The position numbers and the translations under genes were made by a program. Under the pieces are notes generated by a model, which made no database searches, was not told the DNA's origin, and saw nothing but the letters and a program-made list of their open reading frames with translations. DNA of 64,000 nucleotides. Source: Roseicyclus sp. (lineage in GTDB: Bacteria; Pseudomonadota; Alphaproteobacteria; Rhodobacterales; Rhodobacteraceae). Location of the stretch: contig NZ_JAGYJN010000004.1 of the NCBI RefSeq assembly GCF_018402035.1, forward strand, positions 248,001-312,000, written 5' to 3'. This document shows, piece by piece, positions 54,215 to 63,268 of the stretch. Positions within the stretch are counted from its first letter, which is position 1. Every line of letters begins with the position of its first letter.

Positions 54215-55300
54215 ATGGATCGTCGTTCTTTTCTGAGAACGTCCGCACTTGGCGGCACCGCCGCCGCTGCCGCCACGCTGGCCGCACCGGCTTATGCACA
54301 GGGCAATCGCACGCTGACACTTGTCACCTCGGTGCCTGATGGGTTTGCGGTGTTTGACGACGCGGCACAGCTCGCAATCACCTACATCACTGCCATGACC
54401 GATGGGCAGTTGAGCTTCAACAAGATGCCCGCCGGCAGCTTGGTGGGCGCGTTCGAAGTGTTCGACGCCGTTTCGTCCGGACAGGCCGACGTTTATCACT
54501 CGGCAGAATACTATTTCCTCAATCAGCATCCCGCTTTTGCATTCTTCACCGCAGTGCCCTTCGGCATGACGGCGCAGGAGATGGCAAACTGGTATTATCG
54601 CCGGGGCGGTCAGGAACTGCACGACAATCTGTCGTCCTTGTTCGGCCTCAAGCCGCTGATGTGCGGACAAACGGCGATGCAGCCCGGCGGCTGGTTCAAC
54701 AAAGAAATCAACTCTGTTGATGATTTGCAGGGGCTGCGGTTCCGTATGCCGGGTCAGGGCGGTCAGGTTTTGGGTCGTCTGGGTGCTTCGGTACAAAACA
54801 TTCCCGGTGGTGAAATCTATCAGGCACTTGCCTCGAACCAAATCGACGGTGCGGAGTGGATTGGTCCCTACGCAGACGAGCGGATGGGCTTCCAGGAAGT
54901 GACCAAGACCTACTACGCCGCTGGTTTCCACGAGCCGGGCTCGACCCTGTCCTTGGTCTTCAACCAGCAGATCTGGGAATCACTGACGCCGACGCAGCAG
55001 ACCATTTGTAAGGTCGCCTGCGAGGCTGCACACGCACAGAACACTGCTCTGTCGCTTGCTGAAAATGGTGCAGCGCTTGCCCGCTTGCAGTCTGTCGGCG
55101 TGCAGGTTCGCCAGTTCCCCGCTGACGTCTGGGATGCCTTCGGCCGTGCGTCGCTGGAAGTCCGGAATGAGAACATGGGCGACCCGATCTATGCCGAGAT
55201 CGCCAACAGCGTCTTTGCGTCCATTACGGAATCCTCGGGCTGGTACGAGATTGCAGATGGCGAATTCATGCGCCAGCGCAACCGTGTGAACGCGGGCTGA
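54215..55300 (+). CDS. dctP: TRAP transporter solute-binding protein, DctP family (Tat-type signal)
   Basis: MDRRSFLRTSALGGTAAAAATLAAPAYAQ; KMPAGSLVGAFEVFDAVSSGQADVYHSAEYYF...GLRFRMPGQGGQVLGRLGASVQNIPGGEIYQAL. Confidence 0.93.
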   Translation: MDRRSFLRTSALGGTAAAAATLAAPAYAQGNRTLTLVTSVPDGFAVFDDAAQLAITYITAMTDGQLSFNKMPAGSLVGAFEVFDAVSSGQADVYHSAEYYFLNQHPAFAFFTAVPFGMTAQEMANWYYRRGGQELHDNLSSLFGLKPLMCGQTAMQPGGWFNKEINSVDDLQGLRFRMPGQGGQVLGRLGASVQNIPGGEIYQALASNQIDGAEWIGPYADERMGFQEVTKTYYAAGFHEPGSTLSLVFNQQIWESLTPTQQTICKVACEAAHAQNTALSLAENGAALARLQSVGVQVRQFPADVWDAFGRASLEVRNENMGDPIYAEIANSVFASITESSGWYEIADGEFMRQRNRVNAG

Positions 55301-55320
55301 TCTAGCCAAGACCAACAGTG

Positions 55321-55351
55321 TCCTGCCCAGCACAGATTGTGCTGGGCAGGA
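55321..55351 (+). other. Strong intercistronic stem-loop between dctP and dctQ
   Basis: TCCTGCCCAGCACA-GAT-TGTGCTGGGCAGGA, 14-bp perfect stem, no U-tract directly after. Confidence 0.85.
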
Positions 55352-55417
55352 TGCACCTTTTCGCGATCCGAGACTTGACGCGCCCCAAAGTGGGCTTGCG
55401 TGCCGGGGGACCACCGC

Positions 55418-56317
55418 ATGATCGATTTCATCTTGTGGGCGCTGCAAAACATCGCAATGGCGCCTTACAATCTGTTCCTTGCCATCACCAACCCGGGCAG
55501 TTGGCTGAATTGGGCCGATCCCCAATCGGTGATGCGCTTCATCTATTACGGCGCCTCGGTTGAACTGTTTTTTGTCGCTATCACCATCTTTATCTTGATC
55601 ACCGCGCTGGGCATGGCCTGGAACCGCGAGATCTTGTGGTGGGGTGTGCGCATTCTTGAGAGTGTGGCCAACACGGTCGGCCGCACCGCCGCTTGGGCGG
55701 GCCTTTTGATGGTGTTCGTCCAAGTGATTATCGTGTTCTTGCAGCGGATTTTCCGGGTTGCCCAGATCCAGCTCGGGCCATTTGGCACCGCATTTGTGCA
55801 AGACCTGAGCTGGTGGGCTGAAAGCCTGAAATTCCACAATGCCTTGGTCGTCTGCCTCTGCGTCTCCTACACTTTTGTGCAGGGCGGCCATGTGCGCGTT
55901 GACCTTGTGTATTCGGCGGTAAAATTCCGCACCAAGAAGATGATCGACATGTTCGGTTGCTTGTTCTTCATGCTGCCGATGGTCACGATCACATATCTTT
56001 ATTCTTGGTTCTTCATGTGGCGCCACCTGATGACGCCAACGGTCACTTCGACCAGCGATATTGATCGCATGCTGATGCAGTCGCGCATCTTCAAATGGAA
56101 CGTCGAGACCATCGGGTTTAGCCCAAATGGCTTTAACGCTTATTTCTTGTTCAAAGTCTTGATCGTGCTGTTCTGCGTTTTGGTCTTTTTGCAGGCGATT
56201 GCCTTCTTCTGGCGCTCTTATCTGGAGTGGCGCGAGGGCGAAGACAGTGCCGGCAAATACCTCGACCGGGACAAGTTGGATGATGAAGGCGAGGCTTTGC
56301 CACACGCCGCCCACTAA
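55418..56317 (+). CDS. dctQ: TRAP transporter small permease (extended, ~299 aa)
   Basis: TM-rich; ILESVANTVGRTAAWAGLLMVFVQVIIVFLQRIF...GGHVRVDLVYSAVKFRTKKMID. Confidence 0.88.
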   Translation: MIDFILWALQNIAMAPYNLFLAITNPGSWLNWADPQSVMRFIYYGASVELFFVAITIFILITALGMAWNREILWWGVRILESVANTVGRTAAWAGLLMVFVQVIIVFLQRIFRVAQIQLGPFGTAFVQDLSWWAESLKFHNALVVCLCVSYTFVQGGHVRVDLVYSAVKFRTKKMIDMFGCLFFMLPMVTITYLYSWFFMWRHLMTPTVTSTSDIDRMLMQSRIFKWNVETIGFSPNGFNAYFLFKVLIVLFCVLVFLQAIAFFWRSYLEWREGEDSAGKYLDRDKLDDEGEALPHAAH

Positions 56318-56383
56318 CAAAGCTCCGGTAATTCGGGACAAAGACACGTAAGCGCGCGCGCTTAGCCAAGGGGACGAGAGAGC

Positions 56384-58735
56384 ATGCTTTTCGGATTGGA
56401 TGGGGTCGAGATCGGTCTGGTGATCGTCTTCCTCACGCTCTTCGCTGGGATCATGACCGGTTTTCCGGTGGCCTTTGCCATCGGCGGTGCCGGGATGATC
56501 TCATTTGCCATCATCGCGGCACTCGATAGTGCGGGGTTGCTGATCCACGAAGCCATCGACAGCGGTTCGGCGGAATACGCAGCGCTTGTGGCCGAAGGGG
56601 TAATCAGGGAGTCGATCTCGGTCTTCCGCTACCCCGATTTGCCAACGGTCGAGGTGGCGCTGTTTCCGGGTGGTTGGGAACAGGCGATGGAGCGCAATCT
56701 GTCCTTCATGGTTAACCGCATGAACGAGCGCGTGATCGCTGGTCAATCCATCGAGACGCTTCTGGCCGTGTTGATGTTCGTGATGATGGGCATCGTGCTG
56801 GAGCGCTCGAAAATCGCCGAAGATCTTTTGACCACCATGGCGCGGGTGTTTGGCCCGCTGCCCGGCGGCTTGGCCGTGTCGATCGTGATCGTGGGTGCCT
56901 TTTTGGCGGCCTCGACCGGGATCGTGGGCGCGACCGTGGTAACGATGGGCTTGCTTGCGCTGCCCACCATGCTGCGCAACAACTATTCGCCAGAACTGGC
57001 AACCGGCGTCATCGCGGCCTCGGGGACGCTGGGCCAGATTATCCCGCCGTCCATCGTGATCGTTTTGCTCGGCACGCTGGTGGGCGATCTTTACGCTACC
57101 GGCCAAGAGACGCGCGCCCAGCTTGCGGGCTGTACCGACGCGCTGACCTATCTGGCCAAGCCCGCGGTTTTGTCGGTCGGCACGCTCTTCCAAGCGGCTC
57201 TGTTGCCTGGTCTGTTCCTTGCGCTTCTCTACGGGATCTACGCCTTTGGCTTTGCACTTTGGAAACCGGCAAGCGCGCCGCCTGTTGCGGTCAGCGGTAG
57301 CTCTGGCGAGCCTGTGACGCGCAACGAGGCGCTGACATGGTACCTCGCGGCACCTGTGGCCTTGATCTTGGCCGTTGTGCTGGGTGCGGGCGGCGGTGTG
57401 ATCGGTAGCCAAGCGATCTCGGTCTCGGACTATGCCGAACGCGAGAATGAAGCGATGCTGCGCACCGCTGTCTCGGAGCAGTGCCAAGCCTCGATGATCG
57501 ATCTGCATGGTCAAGAGCGGTGGGATGCCTCTGTCGCGCAGCGCGCGGCAATGGCCGCAGCCGGGGATACCGGTGAAGTTGTGCTTTTGACCGACGAAGA
57601 GCGCGCAGCCGCGCTTGATAACGCGTTGGCTAATGCCGCGCCGATCGGCAGTGGCGTGGCGACGATCTTTACCATGTTGGCGCTTTTGTTGATCCTCGCG
57701 CGTGGTGTCTCACCCTCGTCCAACCCTGCGCCGCTGATTGCGGGCGGTGTGGGTGTGGTGCTGGCGCTGATTTGCGACATCATGTTCATCGGTCCGTTGA
57801 CCGGCAACGGCGCAACCTTCCTGATCTTGGCCATCCCGTTCTTCATCGCGCTTTACGGGGCACGCGTGGCGGTGATGCGCCTGTCGCAAAACGAGTTGTT
57901 GCGCGTGGTCTTCCCACCGCTCGTGCTGATCGTGGCAGTGCTGGGCTCGATCTTGGGCGGGATCACCAATCCGACGCCTGCTGCCGCCCTCGGCGCGGCG
58001 GGTGCGATCATGCTGGCGGCATATCGCAAGCTGAAAGAAGAGAATGGCAAATCCAAGATCATCATCTGGGCCAGCTTTGCGCTGGTGATCATGATCTTGT
58101 TCGGCGTGAATTTCGATCTGCGCGTCACGCGCGCAGTCGTGCCGGTGGAAGATTGGATCGCCTTTTTCATCGCCCAGATCGCCTATCACTTTGCCTTCTT
58201 CGGCCTTCTGTTCAGCGCTTGGGTGCTGTTCCGCACCAATATTCTCAGCCCCGTGGTGCGCGAGACGGCCAAGGTGACATCGATGGTGTTCACCATCCTG
58301 ATCGGCTCGCAATTGCTGAACCTTGTGTTGATCTCCTTTGGGGGCGAGCATCACATTCAGCAATACCTGCGCAGCTTCGACAACGAGCTGGTCGTGTTCT
58401 TTGTGGTGATGGCGATCTTGTTTATCTTGGGGTTCGTGCTCGATTTCCTCGAGATCATCTACATCGTGATCCCCATCGTGGGGCCGGTGATCTATGGCGG
58501 TACGCTTGACCCGGCATGGGTGACGATCATGATCGCGATCAACTTGCAGACCTCGTTCCTGACGCCGCCCTTTGGATTTGCCCTGTTCTACCTGCGTGGC
58601 GTGGCGCCAAGCAGCGTGACGACAGGCCATATCTATCGTGGGGTCATCCCCTTCGTGGGGATCCAAGTCTTGTGCTTGGTCTTGCTTTACATGTTCCCGG
58701 GGATTGTCACGATCCTGCCGCGTTTGCTGGGGTAG
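56384..58735 (+). CDS. dctM: TRAP transporter large permease, unusually long (783 aa)
   Basis: GFPVAFAIGGAGMISFA...FVMMGIVLERSKIAEDLLTTMARVFGPLPGGLAVSIVIVGAFLAASTGIVGATVVTMGLLALPTMLRNNYSPELATGVIAASGTLGQIIPPSIVIVLLG...FLDFLEIIYIVIPIVGPV...QTSFLTPPFGFALFYLRG. Confidence 0.93.
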   Translation: MLFGLDGVEIGLVIVFLTLFAGIMTGFPVAFAIGGAGMISFAIIAALDSAGLLIHEAIDSGSAEYAALVAEGVIRESISVFRYPDLPTVEVALFPGGWEQAMERNLSFMVNRMNERVIAGQSIETLLAVLMFVMMGIVLERSKIAEDLLTTMARVFGPLPGGLAVSIVIVGAFLAASTGIVGATVVTMGLLALPTMLRNNYSPELATGVIAASGTLGQIIPPSIVIVLLGTLVGDLYATGQETRAQLAGCTDALTYLAKPAVLSVGTLFQAALLPGLFLALLYGIYAFGFALWKPASAPPVAVSGSSGEPVTRNEALTWYLAAPVALILAVVLGAGGGVIGSQAISVSDYAERENEAMLRTAVSEQCQASMIDLHGQERWDASVAQRAAMAAAGDTGEVVLLTDEERAAALDNALANAAPIGSGVATIFTMLALLLILARGVSPSSNPAPLIAGGVGVVLALICDIMFIGPLTGNGATFLILAIPFFIALYGARVAVMRLSQNELLRVVFPPLVLIVAVLGSILGGITNPTPAAALGAAGAIMLAAYRKLKEENGKSKIIIWASFALVIMILFGVNFDLRVTRAVVPVEDWIAFFIAQIAYHFAFFGLLFSAWVLFRTNILSPVVRETAKVTSMVFTILIGSQLLNLVLISFGGEHHIQQYLRSFDNELVVFFVVMAILFILGFVLDFLEIIYIVIPIVGPVIYGGTLDPAWVTIMIAINLQTSFLTPPFGFALFYLRGVAPSSVTTGHIYRGVIPFVGIQVLCLVLLYMFPGIVTILPRLLG

Positions 58736-58760
58736 GGGAGCAAGCCATATTGTGATGACG

Positions 58761-58790
58761 ACGGGGGGCCATGGCCCCCCGTTTTCATTT
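58761..58790 (+). terminator. Rho-independent terminator of TRAP operon
   Basis: Perfect palindrome ACGGGGGGCCATGGCCCCCCGT followed by TTTCATTT. Confidence 0.85.
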
Positions 58791-58873
58791 CCCTGCATGG
58801 TGATGATGCGTGTTTCTCATCACAAGGCAGGGGGGCTGTCTGCCCCCCTCTGGCCGCGGGACGCGGCCATTCA

Positions 58874-58906
58874 CCCCCCGAGGATATTTATGAAACGAAG
58901 AAGATG
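58874..58906 (+). repeat. Dispersed intergenic motif (copy 5: ccccccgaggatatttatgaaacgaagaagatg)
   Basis: Matches copies at 5205, 33248 and 49745. Confidence 0.8.
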
Positions 58907-58919
58907 CAGGGGTCGCGAT

Positions 58920-59035
58920 TAGGGCGTGTTGCGTTTGATCAGTCCGCGATATTCACCGCAACAGGCGAGGCAGCGTTTGCAAGGCATAACGCGTTCGCCT
59001 GTTGCGGTGAATGCGATAGAACGCGACACGCTCTA
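58920..59035. mobile_element. MITE-like element with terminal inverted repeats flanked by TA, long internal hairpin
   Basis: TA-GGGCGTGTTGCGTT...AACGCGACACGCTC-TA; internal 18-bp inverted repeat ATTCACCGCAACAGGCGA/TCGCCTGTTGCGGTGAAT; ~92% identical half-copy at 8529-8597. Confidence 0.75.
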
Positions 59036-59851
59036 GTCATCCGCGCGCATGTCGGGCAGGGTGATCTGGGCCACCTGCTGCGCGATGGGTTCCACTGACA
59101 AGGGGTGGACATGGTTGGAATAGCTGGTTGGATCGCCCAAAGGCTTCCACTGGCTATCCGCATAGACCTCGATCGCGGGAAAGCGGGCCTTGTAGCCCAT
59201 CTTGGTCGAGCCGGGCACCCAATAGCCCAGATAGACATAAGGCAGCCCCGCCTCGCGCGCGAGGGTCACATGGTCGAGGATCACATGGGTGCCAAGGCTA
59301 TCGGCACCCCGGTCAGGATCGAAGAAGGAATAGACGAGGCTAAGTCCGTCATCGAGAATATCGGTCAAGCATACGGCGACCAGCGTCTCATCGGGGTCGC
59401 GATACTCGATCACGCGCGAACGCACGGGTGTTTCTTCGATCATCGCGGCAAATTCGAAGACATCCATATCGGCCATGCCACCATCGGCGTGGCGGGCATC
59501 AAGATAGCGGCGAAACAACTCATATTGCGCCTCGGTCGCCCAAGCTGAGCGTGAGATGCGCGAAAGCCCTGCATTGCGGCGCAAGATGCGGCGGTGCGGG
59601 CGCAGTGGCGTGAAATCGGCCACGCGAATGCGTGCCGACAGGCATGCCGCACAATCCGCGCAAGATGGCCGGTAGAGCACGTTTTGCGACCTGCGGAAGC
59701 CCTGCTTGGACAAGGCATTGTTAAGCTTTTCCGCCTGTTCACCTTGCAATGCGGTAAACAGCTTGCGTTCCCGACGCCCATCGAGATACGGGCACTTTTG
59801 CGGTGCCGTGACATAGAATTGTGTCGCAATGGGCAGTGTGTGGCGCATCAA
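59033..59851 (-). CDS. bpt: Arginyl/leucyl-tRNA--protein transferase (Bpt/Ate family)
   Basis: [16 protein letters not shown]...[23 protein letters not shown]...[54 protein letters not shown]. Confidence 0.93.
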   Translation of the reverse strand: MMRHTLPIATQFYVTAPQKCPYLDGRRERKLFTALQGEQAEKLNNALSKQGFRRSQNVLYRPSCADCAACLSARIRVADFTPLRPHRRILRRNAGLSRISRSAWATEAQYELFRRYLDARHADGGMADMDVFEFAAMIEETPVRSRVIEYRDPDETLVAVCLTDILDDGLSLVYSFFDPDRGADSLGTHVILDHVTLAREAGLPYVYLGYWVPGSTKMGYKARFPAIEVYADSQWKPLGDPTSYSNHVHPLSVEPIAQQVAQITLPDMRADD

Positions 59852-59948
59852 CGAAAAGCGGCCGGGGCCGGTCCAAACCTCTGATCTTGAAATTGCACCA
59901 GCGGCCGCGGCAGTCGCAACAGGTTTTTTTGGGTGAAGTAGTGAATAC

Positions 59949-60395
59949 TCAGCGCGGACGGTTCATTGCGACCGTGCCAAGCAGCAGATCATGCAAGCCT
60001 TGGTGGCGCGCACCGATGGCCATCATCAAGATCGAGATCACCTGCAACACCATAAAGCCCATCGCAACCATGAACAAAAGCGTATGCAAAACGGCCTCGC
60101 CACGTGACAGCCGCGCAGCGGTCGGGCCACGCAGCTCGATTGCCATCAAACGCATGCCATAGGTCGCCGAGCCCGTGGCAATCGTCGCGCTGCGATAGAT
60201 CAGATCGACCGCGATATAGACCAAGGGCCAGACCCACCACAGCAAGCTGAGCGTCAAAAGGCCCAGCGTGAATGTGATCGCCGTCACGATGATGACATCA
60301 ACAAGCCAAGCAATCAGGCGCTTGGCCGGGACACCATCATAGAACAGATGGTCATGATCGGGATCGGGCAGGGCGTTGGGCATGGTCACGGACAT
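59949..60395 (-). CDS. RDD family membrane protein
   Basis: [31 protein letters not shown]...[22 protein letters not shown]. Confidence 0.88.
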   Translation of the reverse strand: MSVTMPNALPDPDHDHLFYDGVPAKRLIAWLVDVIIVTAITFTLGLLTLSLLWWVWPLVYIAVDLIYRSATIATGSATYGMRLMAIELRGPTAARLSRGEAVLHTLLFMVAMGFMVLQVISILMMAIGARHQGLHDLLLGTVAMNRPR

Positions 60396-60423
60396 GGCGA
60401 GATTCCATCGGTTTTGAAAGCAA

Positions 60424-60469
60424 AAACCACCATCCCACGCGCGCTTTTGGTCGCGCGGGATGGTGGTTG
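60424..60469. terminator. Long hairpin between DUF2852 gene and RDD gene
   Basis: AACCACCATCCC...GGGATGGTGGTT with inner CGCGCG stem. Confidence 0.65.
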
Positions 60470-60471
60470 AT

Positions 60472-60903
60472 TTAGGTGGCGACAGTGTCGGGCGCTGTTG
60501 CCGCCTTACGCGCATCGGCGCGGTCTTGCAGGAATTGATCGAATTCCGCCTTGTCCTTGGCTTCGCGTAGACGGTGCAAGAAGGCCTCAAATGCGTCTTG
60601 CTCCTCTTGCAGGCGGCGCAGCGTATCGGCCTTGTAGGCATCGAAGGCGGCATTGCCTGTGCTGCGGTTGACGGTTTGGCCAAACCGGGCGTCACGGCGT
60701 TTGGTGCAAGATGTGCTGAACATGCGTTTACTCCAGATCATATAGGCAAGAAGCGCGAGGCCCGCAGGCCAGAACAAGATGAAGGCAAGTACCATGACGG
60801 CGATCCATGCGCCCTTGCCCTTGTCGTCGAGCCATGCCTCGCTGCGCGAGAACCAGTTCCCACCCTCGGATCGGGGAGGGGGCGCGGTCAGTGTCGATGT
60901 CAT
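60472..60903 (-). CDS. DUF2852 domain-containing membrane protein
   Basis: AWLDDKGKGAWIAVMVLAFILFWPAGLALLAYMIWSKRMF...RLQEEQDAFEAFLHRLREAKDKAEFDQFL. Confidence 0.85.
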   Translation of the reverse strand: MTSTLTAPPPRSEGGNWFSRSEAWLDDKGKGAWIAVMVLAFILFWPAGLALLAYMIWSKRMFSTSCTKRRDARFGQTVNRSTGNAAFDAYKADTLRRLQEEQDAFEAFLHRLREAKDKAEFDQFLQDRADARKAATAPDTVAT

Positions 60904-61074
60904 CGGGTGGTCCTTTCGCTCAAGATGTTAATGTTAATCACATTCACAAAAATGGGCAGGCTGTGGCGAAATGCAAGAGCGCAGCACGAAAAAAGTGAAA
61001 CGACTTAACATAGGCGCGGGCATCACGCTTTTACCTTGCGCTTGCGCATGGCCTTGGGCTATCCCGCGCCGCAC

Positions 61075-61164
61075 GGACAGTTGGCCGAGTGGTCGAAGGC
61101 GCACGCCTGGAAAGTGTGTAGGCGGGGAACCGTCTCGAGGGTTCGAATCCCTCACTGTCCGCCA
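61075..61164 (+). tRNA. tRNA-Ser(GGA), CCA encoded
   Basis: GGACAGTTGGCCGAGTGGTCGAAGGCGCACGCCTGGAAAGTGTGTAGGCGGGGAACCGTCTCGAGGGTTCGAATCCCTCACTGTCCGCCA; long variable arm; anticodon GGA. Confidence 0.96.
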
Positions 61165-61332
61165 TTAAACCTTCTTCAAGCACATGAGATCATTATCCTT
61201 CATCTGGAAACGCGTTTCTATGTGTTTGTAGTATGGTCATTTTCTCGCCAAATTTGCTTCAGCGGGTATCAACGGATATCATTCAAGGTCACATCTGATG
61301 TGGGTCCGGGTGTGGGCCTGGTGGAGCTTCGC

Positions 61333-62571
61333 ATGCTGACAGAGACGCGCGCGAAAAGAATCAAGACCAGCGACAAGCCATTGGCTGATGGCACGGTCGT
61401 GGGCCTTCGATTGCTGCCGGGCACTATGAACGGGCGAGGTAAATGGCAGCTACGGTTCACTTCCCCTGAGACTGGTGCGCGGCGCGATATGGGCTTTGGC
61501 GTGTATCCGGACGTATCCATCTTATCCGCGCGTGAGCGGGCTTCAGAGGCTCGGAAACAGATTGCCGCGGGTATCGACCCGATCGAAGAGGCCGAGCGAC
61601 AGCAGGACGAGGCTGCGTGCGCAGTGCGAATTCCGACCTTCGAAGAGGCTGCCAAGTCGGTCTTCGAGGAACATAAAGCAAGTTGGTCGAATGGTAAGCA
61701 TGTTGACCAGTGGATAAACACACTGACGACCTATGCCTTCCCCATGATTGGTCAGCGCAATGTCGACACCCTCAAGCCCGCAGACTTCGCGAATGTCATT
61801 AGGCCTATCTGGTCTTCGAGGGCTGAGACCGCTCGGCGTGTGAAGCAACGTTGTCATGCAGTAATGAAGTGGTGTTGGGGCAAGGAATATGTGCAGGGCA
61901 ACCCGGTCGATATGGTGGATATGCTCTTGCCCAAGCAAAGCGCTTCGGCGCGGGTTTCAATACATCATCCAGCGATGCCATGGCGAATTTTACCACAGTT
62001 CATGCAAGAGATCGTGCGCGCCGGTGACGATGTCACCCGACACCTATTGGAGTTTACAATCCTGACGGCGGCCCGCTCGGGTGAGGCGCGTGGTATGGTG
62101 TGGAACGAGGTCGATCTCTCGACTGCCACGTGGATTGTGCCTGCGCACCGGATGAAGGCCAAGGCGGTACACCGCGTCCCACTGTCCAGTCGAGCGGTTG
62201 AGCTCTTGGAAAAGCGGCGTACGCTGGCGAAACATCCTAAGTTGGTTTTCCCCTCTCCGAGAGGGGCTGTGTTGACCGATATGGCGCTGACGAAATTCCT
62301 GCGGACCCACAAGGCGGTGAGTGATGTGCCGGGGCGGGTTGCCACAGCCCATGGGTTTCGGTCGTCGTTCAGAGATTGGGCGAGTGAAACGGGTGTGGCG
62401 CGCGATGTCGCTGAGCGCGCGCTTGCGCACACGATCCGCAACGCGGTTGAGGCGGCGTATCACCGGACGGACCTGCTGGAACAACGGCGCAGCGTCATGG
62501 AGGTATGGGCAGCGCATGTTACGGGGGCGGCAGCTGGAGAGGATGTGGTGGCGTTGGTTGGGAGGGCTTGA
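61333..62571 (+). CDS. int: P4-type tyrosine recombinase/integrase
   Basis: LTETRAKRIKTSDKPLADG N-terminal arm-binding domain; catalytic LTAARSGEARGM, HGFRSSFRDWA, AYHRTDLLEQR. Confidence 0.95.
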   Translation: MLTETRAKRIKTSDKPLADGTVVGLRLLPGTMNGRGKWQLRFTSPETGARRDMGFGVYPDVSILSARERASEARKQIAAGIDPIEEAERQQDEAACAVRIPTFEEAAKSVFEEHKASWSNGKHVDQWINTLTTYAFPMIGQRNVDTLKPADFANVIRPIWSSRAETARRVKQRCHAVMKWCWGKEYVQGNPVDMVDMLLPKQSASARVSIHHPAMPWRILPQFMQEIVRAGDDVTRHLLEFTILTAARSGEARGMVWNEVDLSTATWIVPAHRMKAKAVHRVPLSSRAVELLEKRRTLAKHPKLVFPSPRGAVLTDMALTKFLRTHKAVSDVPGRVATAHGFRSSFRDWASETGVARDVAERALAHTIRNAVEAAYHRTDLLEQRRSVMEVWAAHVTGAAAGEDVVALVGRA

Positions 62572-62573
62572 GC

Positions 62574-62978
62574 ATGTACAAAACAAAAGCAGAACGGAAG
62601 GCCAGAGAGCGTGAACTTGCAGCTGAGCGGGCGGCATGGAACCGGCAATTCAGCGTTGAGATGCCTGAGCACGTACTGGGCATGATGGGCTCGCCGTCGG
62701 AATTGCGGGACGCGCTGTCTGACGCAGGCACGGCCCATGCTTGGAATGGGGTTAGGTTTGATAAGGCAACCGGCGAGCCCTTTCGAAACGCCATGCCCAG
62801 TGATCTGGGGGCAAACGTCGAGCGGCAGGAGGCAGCGCAGCTAACGGCGGAGGAACTGCGGCGCAAGTACTCTGCACTCTGGCACGTCCGTGGAGGTGCC
62901 AAGCAGATAGCTGCCGCTGAAGGGATCGGCCTATCAACAGTCTATGCGCACATGAAGCGGCTGCGAATGCTGAAGTAA
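62574..62978 (+). CDS. Hypothetical protein with C-terminal HTH-like segment
   Basis: ORF 2 nt after int stop; RRKYSALWHVRGGAKQIAAAEGIGLSTVYAHMKRLRML. Confidence 0.7.
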   Translation: MYKTKAERKARERELAAERAAWNRQFSVEMPEHVLGMMGSPSELRDALSDAGTAHAWNGVRFDKATGEPFRNAMPSDLGANVERQEAAQLTAEELRRKYSALWHVRGGAKQIAAAEGIGLSTVYAHMKRLRMLK

Positions 62979-63052
62979 GTTTCTAGGGCCACACGGTGCC
63001 CGCCCTAAGGCTGTGCACAAGTGGTGTCATCCAAACGCAACTGGAGGGCACC

Positions 63053-63268
63053 ATGGCCATACCGCAAAGACTTGAATCACTTTCCAGCATGCCTGCCGAG
63101 GCACTGGTTTCTGCAAAAGAACTGTCGATCCTCTCAGGGCGAAGCCGCGCATCGCTATGGCGCGATGTCCTGGCTGGCCGGTTGCCCCAGCCCATTGCTA
63201 TCGGACCACAGGCGCGCCGTTGGCGGGTTGAGGATGTCCGTGCCTACCTGAAAGGGGGGGCGGCATGA
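63053..63268 (+). CDS. AlpA-like HTH transcriptional regulator/excisionase
   Basis: LVSAKELSILSGRSRASLWRDVLAGRLPQPIAIGPQARRWRVEDVRAYLKGGAA. Confidence 0.88.
   Translation: MAIPQRLESLSSMPAEALVSAKELSILSGRSRASLWRDVLAGRLPQPIAIGPQARRWRVEDVRAYLKGGAA

Noticed and set aside
54980-56347. 455-aa minus-strand ORF opposite dctP/dctQ
   Set aside because: Shadow of TRAP genes; no motif support and it spans an intergenic hairpin.
57710-58798. 362-aa minus-strand ORF opposite dctM
   Set aside because: Extremely His/Asp/Gln-rich shadow ORF; typical reverse-frame artefact of a membrane protein gene.
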